Assembly: GCA_038234045.1 (NCBI GenBank)
Contig: JBBSUX010000097.1
Coordinates: 1 to 11,515, forward strand
From: JBBSUX01 sp038234045
GTDB lineage: Bacteria; Pseudomonadota; Gammaproteobacteria; Burkholderiales; Burkholderiaceae_C
Reading direction: 5' to 3'
DNA length: 11,515 bases
In this document: piece after piece, positions 1 through 5,618 of the stretch
Layout: each line of letters begins with the position of its first letter
How positions within the stretch are numbered: position 1 is the stretch's first letter
Notes under the pieces: generated by a model
What the model was told of the DNA's origin: nothing
Database searches by the model: none
What the model saw: only the letters and a program-made list of their open reading frames with translations
Position numbers and translations under genes: made by a program

Positions 1-750
1 ATTGGCGGCGCTGTCAAAGCGACTCCCATCCAGGACGAAGGCCAGCTTAGGCTGCACCGGCTGGCCGCGCTCGGCGTCATTGAGCGTGCCGATAAACGGC
101 AGCTCCAGCTGCAGATCGCGCACCTCGCGCATCACACCCTGATCGTTGAAGTCGATGGTTCCGTTATCGATGCGTGCGCCCCGCAGGGAAAAGCGCGGCG
201 GCGCCTGGACCTTGGGCACGGGCTTGGTTGGATCTGTCCGCGTCAGCCGGGCGATGATGTCGTCGATGTCGTAGTGACCGTCCGCAAAGCGCTTCACACG
301 CAGATGGGGCGCCTTGAATTCAACGTCCTCTACCACCGGCGCGAGCTTCCAGATCGATGCTGGAGCCAGCCTGAGCCGCAGCAGGTCGAGATGAAAAGTG
401 GGCGGTGTGCCAGCGGGCGCAGACGGCACTTTCGTCGACGCTGAGGCCACCGGATCCACCTGCATCGGCCGCGCGGGCCCTGAAGACACTGTCAGATCGG
501 CGATGCTGGTTTCCAGCCGCCAGGGAACAAAGCGGATTTTGCCGACCGTGACTTGCCGACCCAGCAGCTCACTGCCGCGACTGGTGATCTGCCAGCGCAG
601 CAACTCGGGGACGCCCCAAGCGAGCAACAAGAGCAAGCTTGCAGCTACGAACACCACCAGTACGGCAACGCGCAACGCACGGTTCGAGGGGCGCAGTCGT
701 TGAAACCGGCGACGACTGGAGGACGGGTTGGAGGGCGAACTCGTAGGCAT
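1..750 (-). CDS. DUF748 / AsmA-like envelope protein, N-terminal part (partial)
   Basis: This frame is open from its start to the left edge of the window, so only the first 250 residues are visible. Residues 1-26 are basic and Ser/Arg-rich. One hydrophobic helix follows at about 27-47, which suggests an inner-membrane anchor with the rest in the periplasm. After it come short beta-rich stretches typical of AsmA-like DUF748 proteins: RQVTVGKIRFVPW near 65-77, GHYDIDDIIARL near 159-169, and GARIDNGTIDFND near 191-203. Family members are large periplasm-spanning proteins of the AsmA/TamB type, linked to envelope lipid homeostasis; the exact substrate is unknown. The start is well bounded: an in-frame TAA lies just upstream at 760-762, leaving ATG at 750 or GTG at 756. 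No strong Shine-Dalgarno sequence is visible. The family call rests on remembered motif style, and the C-terminus is unseen. Confidence 0.8.
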   Translation of the reverse strand, partial: MPTSSPSNPSSSRRRFQRLRPSNRALRVAVLVVFVAASLLLLLAWGVPELLRWQITSRGSELLGRQVTVGKIRFVPWRLETSIADLTVSSGPARPMQVDPVASASTKVPSAPAGTPPTFHLDLLRLRLAPASIWKLAPVVEDVEFKAPHLRVKRFADGHYDIDDIIARLTRTDPTKPVPKVQAPPRFSLRGARIDNGTIDFNDQGVMREVRDLQLELPFIGTLNDAERGQPVQPKLAFVLDGSRFDSAAN

Positions 751-1088
751 GGGCACAGGTTAACCAAGAAGCGCAAATAAGGAACATTGGGACGCACCCC
801 ACGTTGCGGGCTTTGTACCGTCGAGGTCCGCGAGCGGCCAGGCGTTCATCAGCGCCTACGTAAATGGATCGCAACTCGGGTTTTTGGTGGCGCCCGCAGG
901 TGGAAAGCAGGCCCCACGGGCGCCAGGCGGAATGTTCCTCCGCTCAAGAAGCGGGCCAAGCTTCGAATGCACCGCCTGCGGGAACTGCGCAAACCCTTTC
1001 ATCTCGACACAAGCTGTTGCGTGTTTGCATTTCTCTTCTGAAGCAGAAAGTGCGGCGTCAGACAGCACTTACACAAAATACTATTAGT
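751..1088. other. Stretch without a convincing gene; carries an inverted repeat
   Basis: Several short open frames exist on both strands, but none has a Shine-Dalgarno sequence, a recognisable domain or a plausible composition. The predicted peptides are Arg/Cys-rich, as expected of chance frames in GC-rich DNA. The 5' part must hold the promoter of the minus-strand DUF748 gene, but I cannot pick boxes with confidence. One perfect inverted repeat is visible near the 3' end: AAGTGC at 1048-1053 and GCACTT at 1065-1070, separated by 11 bases. It lies about 40 bases before the strong plus-strand promoter, where an operator could sit. No function can be assigned from sequence alone. Confidence 0.4.
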
Positions 1089-1141
1089 AATTTAAAACGT
1101 ATTTTTAATGATTGACTTGATATTTAGACGGCTTTTACAAT
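1089..1141 (+). promoter_or_regulatory. Sigma-70-type promoter with AT-rich upstream element
   Basis: A -35 box TTGACT (1112-1117) is separated by 18 bases from a -10 box TACAAT (1136-1141); each differs from consensus at one position. Immediately upstream, 1085-1111 is almost pure A/T with A and T runs, resembling an UP element in otherwise GC-rich DNA. Transcription would start near 1148, giving a leader of about 190 bases before the transglycosylase gene. This is the best sigma-70 promoter I can see in the window. Confidence 0.65.
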
Positions 1142-1147
1142 CCGCCG

Positions 1148-1339
1148 CTGCCGGGAAAACCCGGATAGTACGTTCCGCTGCCGGCCCCCGGCTAAGTCCG
1201 ATTCGTCGCCTCGACACCCGCCAAAGCTTGCGGGCGCAGAGCGAATCCGATGGCGATCCATTCCAGACGAGGCACTTCATCCACCCCTTGCACTTGCTTG
1301 GGCGGAGACAGTCACCATCGGACAGAAAGGTAGAGCTTC
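1148..1339 (+). other. Structured untranslated leader (or small RNA) ahead of the transglycosylase
   Basis: The stretch between the predicted start of transcription and the ATG at 1340 can fold into three successive hairpins. CCGGG 1151-1155 pairs with CCCGG 1160-1164 around an AAAA loop. GCCGG 1180-1184 pairs with CCGGC 1188-1192. A compound stem has GATTCG 1200-1205 pairing with CGAATC 1242-1247 and an inner CCCGC 1217-1221 pairing with GCGGG 1230-1234. It matches no riboswitch class that I recognise. No intrinsic terminator is visible before the ATG, so a leader is more likely than a separate small RNA. An open frame from 1108 covers the stretch but looks like chance. Confidence 0.35.
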
Positions 1340-2236
1340 ATGACAGCGTCGACCCAAATCGCCAAGGCAATGCGCACCTTCGCAGCGGATGTGGCGGAAG
1401 GATTTTTTGAACTCACTCACAACGGCTTTGCCCTGCTAGGACTGGCGGTTGTGTTCGCGACCATCACCCTTTCGACCCAAGCCGATTTGCGCGATGCTGG
1501 CGAAGTGCGGTTGCGCGATTGGTTGCAGGCTCGACAAGTGGCCGAGACCGGCGCTCCCGTGGAACTCGACGCGGTAGACCGGGCAACGGCCGCTGACCCG
1601 AAAGACTTGCCCAAATCCCAGGCTGCGGTTGCATACTGGATCAGCCGCAAATACCGTGTTGCCGCCGAGCCGGTGAGCGCATTAGTGGCAGAAGCCTATG
1701 ACATTGGTGCCCACACGCATCTTGAACCGACCTTGATTCTGGCAGTAATGGCGATTGAATCGGGCTTCAACCCCTTCGCGCAGAGTCCGGTCGGAGCACA
1801 AGGCCTGATGCAGGTCATGACGCGTGTGCACCGAGACAAGTACGCCAACTACGGCGGACACTTCGCCGCATTCGATCCGGTCAGCAATCTGCGTGTGGGC
1901 GTCACGGTTCTGCAGGACTGCATCAAGCGCGCGGGTTCGCTGCAAGGCGGTCTGCGCTATTACGTCGGAGCGGCGAATATCCCGGACGACGGCGGCTACG
2001 CCGCCAAGGTTATGGCGGAATTCGCCCGCTTGCATGCGGTGGCCAGGGGCGGTAATGTGCCGGTCACACCACAGATGGTCGTGCCTCCACCGGCAGTGAA
2101 TGCGCGTCCTGCGGCGCCGATTCCCGTTCTTGCGCCCCTCACGGCGCGCCCGCCCCGCAGCGCGGGATCACCACCCGAGAAGGTGGCATCGCTTGAGCAG
2201 AGCTCTGACGCGGCGGATGACTCTCCTGTTCCCTGA
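1340..2236 (+). CDS. Membrane-anchored lytic transglycosylase (SLT, family 1-like)
   Basis: This 298-residue protein cleaves the glycosidic bond of peptidoglycan to give 1,6-anhydro products, if it behaves as its family does. Residues 29-45 form one hydrophobic segment after a 28-residue N-terminal tail, so it is probably anchored in the inner membrane with the catalytic domain in the periplasm. The SLT domain spans about 115-235. The catalytic glutamate is E140 in AIESGFNPFA, followed by GAQGLMQVM at 152-160, the usual substrate-binding motif. The later motif, normally AYN-G, reads YYVGAAN (207-213). The tail after about 240 is Pro/Ala-rich and low in complexity. The ATG at 1340 is preceded by AAAGG (1326-1330) at 9 bases. 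glyA lies downstream on the same strand behind its own regulatory region, so the two are probably not one operon. The fold is clear; which named Mlt type it is, is not. Confidence 0.85.
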   Translation: MTASTQIAKAMRTFAADVAEGFFELTHNGFALLGLAVVFATITLSTQADLRDAGEVRLRDWLQARQVAETGAPVELDAVDRATAADPKDLPKSQAAVAYWISRKYRVAAEPVSALVAEAYDIGAHTHLEPTLILAVMAIESGFNPFAQSPVGAQGLMQVMTRVHRDKYANYGGHFAAFDPVSNLRVGVTVLQDCIKRAGSLQGGLRYYVGAANIPDDGGYAAKVMAEFARLHAVARGGNVPVTPQMVVPPPAVNARPAAPIPVLAPLTARPPRSAGSPPEKVASLEQSSDAADDSPVP

Positions 2237-2275
2237 TCGAGCAGGTGCCCAGACACACGCTCTTTCATGCTGGGC

Positions 2276-2281
2276 TAAAAT
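2276..2281 (+). promoter_or_regulatory. Candidate -10 box of the glyA-nrdR promoter
   Basis: TAAAAT at 2276-2281 would place the transcription start near 2288, which is the first base pair of the riboswitch P1 stem (2287). That position fit is the main support. No good -35 box lies at the usual distance; the nearest candidates (around 2250-2258) match weakly. Confidence 0.4.
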
Positions 2282-2286
2282 CGGAA

Positions 2287-2463
2287 GGTACGCGACTGGC
2301 GATAGGCGCGGCGTCCTGACAGGATCAACCGGATCGGTCGATGGACAGCCGCCGCTGACGTGGAATCCGGCCGGGCCCAAGCCCGCACATCACCGGATGA
2401 ACCACTGGGAAGCGTACCGCAGTGGAGTTCGCGCTCTGAAGCGTTCAGCCGTTCGCCTGGGCA
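2287..2463 (+). promoter_or_regulatory. ZTP (ZMP/ZTP, pfl-motif) riboswitch aptamer controlling glyA
   Basis: The conserved parts of the class appear in the right order. P1 is GGTACGC (2287-2293) pairing perfectly with GCGTACC (2412-2418). The first core strand GACTGGCG follows P1 directly (2294-2301). The second core strand ACCACTGGGAA (2401-2411) directly precedes the P1 return strand. The third, CGCCTGGGCA (2454-2463), lies downstream. GGCG 2298-2301 can form the class pseudoknot with CGCC 2454-2457. P2 is GTGG 2360-2363 with CCAC 2402-2405, continued by ATCCGG 2365-2370 with CCGGAT 2393-2398 and capped by GGGC-CCAA-GCCC (2373-2384). A further arm, 2308-2355, is inserted between the core and P2. 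The class senses the purine intermediate ZMP and its triphosphate ZTP, which build up when 10-formyl-THF is short, and is known to sit before one-carbon genes including glyA. Recognised by eye; no covariance search was run. Confidence 0.9.
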
Positions 2464-2465
2464 GC

Positions 2466-2510
2466 CCCTGAAGATTCGCGCATTTTGTGATGCACACCGC
2501 GATCGCAGGG
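2466..2510 (+). promoter_or_regulatory. Candidate expression-platform hairpin between riboswitch and glyA
   Basis: CCCTG (2466-2470) can pair with CAGGG (2506-2510), and GAT-T-CGCG (2473-2480) with CGCGATC (2498-2504). This makes about 12 base pairs with one bulge and one small internal loop, starting three bases after the aptamer's last conserved base. The 3' arm ends four bases before the in-frame ATG at 2515. No U-run follows, so it looks like a device that hides a ribosome site, not a terminator. Inferred from pairing only. Confidence 0.4.
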
Positions 2511-2538
2511 ATTCATGTCTTCACAGGACTGCCTCACC

Positions 2539-3783
2539 ATGTACCAACGTAGCCATCTGGTCGAACAAGTTGACCCTGAGATTTTTGCGGTTCTTCAGGC
2601 CGAAAACGCGCGCCAGGAACAGCACATCGAGCTGATTGCCAGCGAAAACTATGCGTCGCCTGCTGTGATGCAGGCGCAAGGTAGCCAGCTCACCAATAAA
2701 TACGCTGAAGGCTATCCAGGTCGCCGCTATTACGGCGGTTGCGAGCATGTAGACGTGGCCGAGCAACTTGCCATAGACCGTATCAAGAAGATCTTCGGCG
2801 CCGACGCGGCCAATGTGCAGCCGCATTGCGGCGCGTCGGCCAATGAGGCGGTTTTCCTGGCGTTTCTGAAGCCGGGCGACACCATCATGGGAATGAGCCT
2901 TGCTGAAGGTGGCCACCTGACCCACGGCATGCCGCTGAACATGAGCGGCAAGTGGTTCAACGTGGTGAGCTATGGACTCGACGCCAAGGAAGTCATCGAC
3001 TACGACGCCATGGAAGCCAAGGCGCGCGAGCACAAGCCCAAGCTGCTGATCGCCGGCGCATCGGCGTATAGCCTGCACATAGATTTCGAGCGCTTTGCCC
3101 GTATCGCCAAAGAGATCGGCGCCATCTTCATGGTCGACATGGCGCACTACGCAGGTCTGATCGCCGCAGGGGTGTACCCCAACCCGGTGCCGCATGCCGA
3201 CATCGTCACCTCCACCACGCACAAGAGCCTGCGTGGCCCGCGTGGCGGCCTGATCCTGATGAAGGCCCAGCATGAAAAGGCCATCAACAGCGCGATCTTC
3301 CCTGGCTTGCAGGGTGGTCCGCTGATGCATGTGATCGCAGCCAAGGCAGTCGCGTTCAAGGAAGCGATGGAGCCGGGCTTCAAGGAGTACCAACAGCAGG
3401 TGGTGAAGAACGCGCAGATCATTGCGGAAACGCTCACCCAGCGCGGTCTGCGCATCGTCAGCGGCGGCACGCAAAGCCACGTGATGCTGGTAGATCTGCG
3501 CTCCAAGAGCATCACCGGCAAGGAAGCCGAGGCGGTGTTGGGCAGTGCGCACATGACAATCAACAAGAACGCAATTCCCAACGACCCGGAAAAGCCGATG
3601 GTGACGAGTGGCGTCCGCGTGGGAACGCCGGCCATGACCACACGTGGTTTCAAGGACGAGGAAGCCCGCGCCACCGCGCACCTGATTGCCGACGTGCTCG
3701 ACAATCCACGCGACGAAGCCACGCTTGCTACGGTGCGTGAGAAGGTGCATGCCCTCACCACGCGCTTTCCGGTTTACCGCTGA
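2539..3783 (+). CDS. glyA: Serine hydroxymethyltransferase
   Basis: GlyA is the cytosolic PLP enzyme that converts serine and tetrahydrofolate to glycine and 5,10-methylene-THF, a main source of one-carbon units. Family hallmarks are plain: HIELIASEN near the N-terminus, NKYAEGYPGRRYYGG, GGHLTHG, VDMAHYAGL and TTHKSLRGPRGG. Starting at ATG 2539 gives 414 residues, puts IASEN at 33-37 and the PLP lysine at K229, the same numbers as in the E. coli enzyme. That is why this start is preferred over the in-frame ATG at 2515 (422 residues). AGGA at 2525-2528 lies 10 bases upstream of 2539; CAGGG at 2506-2510 would serve 2515. The phosphate-loop stretch reads PHCGASAN, where E. coli has PHSGSQAN. The gene sits behind a ZTP riboswitch and 96 bases before nrdR, probably cotranscribed with it. 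Confidence 0.97.
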   Translation: MYQRSHLVEQVDPEIFAVLQAENARQEQHIELIASENYASPAVMQAQGSQLTNKYAEGYPGRRYYGGCEHVDVAEQLAIDRIKKIFGADAANVQPHCGASANEAVFLAFLKPGDTIMGMSLAEGGHLTHGMPLNMSGKWFNVVSYGLDAKEVIDYDAMEAKAREHKPKLLIAGASAYSLHIDFERFARIAKEIGAIFMVDMAHYAGLIAAGVYPNPVPHADIVTSTTHKSLRGPRGGLILMKAQHEKAINSAIFPGLQGGPLMHVIAAKAVAFKEAMEPGFKEYQQQVVKNAQIIAETLTQRGLRIVSGGTQSHVMLVDLRSKSITGKEAEAVLGSAHMTINKNAIPNDPEKPMVTSGVRVGTPAMTTRGFKDEEARATAHLIADVLDNPRDEATLATVREKVHALTTRFPVYR

Positions 3784-3792
3784 CATGGGCAT

Positions 3793-3815
3793 GCCCGCTG
3801 CCAGCATGCCGGCGG
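3793..3815. repeat. Inverted repeat in the glyA-nrdR gap
   Basis: CCCGC (3793-3797) can pair with GCGGG (3811-3815) around a 13-base loop. It overlaps the edge of a palindrome, GGGCATGCCC, at 3787-3796. No T-run follows, so it is not an intrinsic terminator. It could stabilise the glyA mRNA end or be chance in GC-rich DNA. Confidence 0.25.
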
Positions 3816-3879
3816 GCGCTCGCAGCCGGACGGCAGCTGGGATTCCCGTTTTCGGTGCGCATTCACCAAGGCGCGTGTC

Positions 3880-4329
3880 GTGAAGTGCCCTTTCTGCAGC
3901 CATGCCGAAACCCAGGTAGTGGAAACACGTGTGTCGGAAGACGCAACGTCGGTGCGCAGGCGCCGGCAGTGCGCAGCTTGCGACAAGCGTTTCACCACCT
4001 ACGAGCGGCCTGACATTAACCTGCCCGCGCTGGTGAAAAAGGACGGCAGGCGAGTCGAGTACCGGCGCGAAAAACTCCGCGCATCCATGGATCTGGCGTT
4101 GCGCAAACGCCCGATCGCACTCGAGCTGGTCGACAGTGCGGTCGAGCGCATCGAGGAAAAGCTGCTCAGCCTCGGCTTGCGTGAAATTCCTTCGAACCGT
4201 TTGGGTGAGCTGGTCATGCGCGAATTGCGTCGGCTTGACAAGGTCGGCTACATCCGCTTTGCCAGCGTGTACCGCAGCTTCGAAGACATCGACGATTTCA
4301 AGACGCTGGTAGATCAGGTACGAACCTAA
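3880..4329 (+). CDS. nrdR: Transcriptional repressor NrdR
   Basis: This 149-residue protein has the full NrdR layout. An N-terminal zinc ribbon has cysteines at 3, 6, 31 and 34 (CPFC and CAAC), followed by the basic KRFTTYER segment. An ATP-cone domain spans about 49-139, beginning near VKKDGRRVEYRREKLRAS. NrdR senses ATP/dATP levels and represses ribonucleotide reductase genes by binding NrdR boxes in their promoters. The start is a GTG at 3880, supported by AAGG (3868-3871) at 8 bases and by the second residue K and the CPFC motif falling where the family has them. Length is normal. It follows glyA by 96 bases without a clear promoter or terminator between, so cotranscription is likely; glyA-nrdR neighbourhoods are common in proteobacteria. 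The 3' end faces aroC. Confidence 0.97.
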   Translation: MKCPFCSHAETQVVETRVSEDATSVRRRRQCAACDKRFTTYERPDINLPALVKKDGRRVEYRREKLRASMDLALRKRPIALELVDSAVERIEEKLLSLGLREIPSNRLGELVMRELRRLDKVGYIRFASVYRSFEDIDDFKTLVDQVRT

Positions 4330-4469
4330 ACCGCCGTTTCAGCTACTAAAATAGTAGTATGTAGCGCATATGCAATATGTGCTTGAGCCTTAAAACACTG
4401 AAAGTTTTGTTCCAACGCGCTTGAATACTGCGGCGCCATGCCGACGGCAGCGCGACCTGTGTAGGCCGC
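4330..4469. other. Convergent nrdR-aroC gap with AT-rich inverted repeats
   Basis: This 140-base gap between two convergent genes is locally AT-rich. CTACTA 4343-4348 faces TAGTAG 4352-4357 across three A. GCATAT 4366-4371 faces ATATG(T)GC 4375-4382. AAAAC 4392-4396 faces GTTTT 4404-4408. On the aroC side, GCGGCC and GGTCGC form a six-pair stem with one G-U pair just past the aroC stop, and TGCC-GTC-GGCA follows. None has the GC stem plus T-run of a standard intrinsic terminator. Termination of both genes presumably occurs here, by Rho or by these weak structures. Confidence 0.3.
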
Positions 4470-5567
4470 TTAGAGGAGAGACGACGCGATCGGGGCGACC
4501 GCAGGCGCCACATCGGCACATTGCGCGCGGTGACGCAGCGCGTGATCAATCAGAACGAGCGCCAACAGTGCTTCGAGGATGGGCGTCGCGCGGATGCCGA
4601 CGCACGGGTCGTGACGGCCCTTGGTGACCACTTCGACCGACGCGCCATGCACGTCGATCGATTCGCGCGGCGTGATGATCGAGCTGGTCGGCTTGATGGC
4701 GATGCCCACCTCGATGTCCTGACCGGTACTGATCCCGCCCAGAACACCACCCGCGTTATTGGTGCGAAATCCCTGCGGAGTCAGCGAATCGCCGTGAACG
4801 GAACCGCGCTGTTCGGCACTGGCAAAGCCGGCACCAATTTCCACGCCCTTGACCGCGTTGAGTCCCATCATCGCGTACGCGATATCAGCGTCGAGCTTGT
4901 CGAAGAGCGGCTCGCCCCAGCCCACCGGCACACCGCTTGCAGAAACGCGCAACCGCGCCCCGCAGGAATCGCCCGCCTTGCGCAGGCGATCCATGTAATC
5001 CTCCAGCGCGGTCACAACGGCAACCGGTGCGAAAAAAGGGTTCTCGTGGACGTGGCGCCAATGCTCGAAAGCGATCGGCAGTTCACCGATGTGTGTCATG
5101 CATCCGCGCACTTCGACGCCGTGTCTTTCGCGCAACCACTTGCGCGCTACAGCGCCAGCAGCCACCGTTGGAGCCGTCAAGCGCGCAGATGAGCGACCGC
5201 CACCGCGCGGATCGCGAATTCCGTATTTATGCCAGTAGGTGTAGTCGGCATGCCCTGGCCGAAAACGGGCGGCAATCTCCGAATAATCCTTGCTGCGCTG
5301 GTCTGCGTTGCGGATCAGTAGCGCGATGGGCGTGCCGGTGGTGTGTCCCTCGTACACACCCGAGAGAATTTCCACCGCGTCGGGCTCATTGCGCTGGGTC
5401 ACGTGTCGGCTGGTGCCCGGGCGACGAAGATCCAGATCATGCTGAATGTCTTCAGCCGCCAGCGCCATTCCTGGCGGGCATCCATCGATCACGCAACCGA
5501 TCGCAGGGCCATGGGATTCGCCGAAGTTGGTGACTGCGAACAGGGTTCCGAATGTGTTGCCGCTCAT
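4470..5567 (-). CDS. aroC: Chorismate synthase
   Basis: AroC catalyses the last shikimate-pathway step, converting EPSP to chorismate with reduced FMN, and so feeds aromatic amino acid and folate precursors. All three family signatures are present: FGESHGPAIGCVIDG with H18 near the N-terminus; RPGHADYTYWHKYGIRDPRG running into GGRSSAR at about 103-128; and GGVLGGISTGQDIEVG at 273-288. GRHDPCVG lies near 317-324. The chosen ATG gives 365 residues, normal for the family, and MSGNTFGTLF is the usual beginning. An upstream in-frame TTG at 5591 would only add eight atypical residues. No strong Shine-Dalgarno sequence is visible. The gene lies 51 bases downstream of the chemoreceptor stop on the same strand. 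No promoter is evident in that gap, so its promoter probably lies inside the receptor gene or it depends on readthrough. Confidence 0.97.
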   Translation of the reverse strand: MSGNTFGTLFAVTNFGESHGPAIGCVIDGCPPGMALAAEDIQHDLDLRRPGTSRHVTQRNEPDAVEILSGVYEGHTTGTPIALLIRNADQRSKDYSEIAARFRPGHADYTYWHKYGIRDPRGGGRSSARLTAPTVAAGAVARKWLRERHGVEVRGCMTHIGELPIAFEHWRHVHENPFFAPVAVVTALEDYMDRLRKAGDSCGARLRVSASGVPVGWGEPLFDKLDADIAYAMMGLNAVKGVEIGAGFASAEQRGSVHGDSLTPQGFRTNNAGGVLGGISTGQDIEVGIAIKPTSSIITPRESIDVHGASVEVVTKGRHDPCVGIRATPILEALLALVLIDHALRHRAQCADVAPAVAPIASSLL

Positions 5568-5618
5568 GGCCGCAATTATCGGCGACGGCAATCGCGGCGA
5601 CTCGCATGACCCAGGTGG

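Noticed and set aside
787..1041. Possible small basic protein on the plus strand
   Set aside because: No Shine-Dalgarno sequence, no known family, and the Arg/Lys-rich peptide is what GC-rich noncoding DNA yields by chance.
1108..1410. Open frame overlapping the promoter, leader and start of the transglycosylase
   Set aside because: It begins upstream of the predicted transcript start and overlaps the real gene out of frame; no domain.
2302..2401. Glycine riboswitch before glyA
   Set aside because: The glycine aptamer core was not found, and the ZTP core strands fully explain the conserved parts.
2521..3903. Long open frame (460 codons) on the minus strand opposite glyA
   Set aside because: It mirrors glyA codon structure, its product is His/Arg/Val-rich with no domain, and glyA is certain on the other strand.
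4366..4382. AT-rich palindrome after nrdR considered as an NrdR box
   Set aside because: It does not match the NrdR box pattern and lies between convergent 3' ends, not in a promoter.
4521..5192. Open frame of 223 codons on the plus strand opposite aroC
   Set aside because: A shadow of a certain aroC; no domain and no ribosome site.
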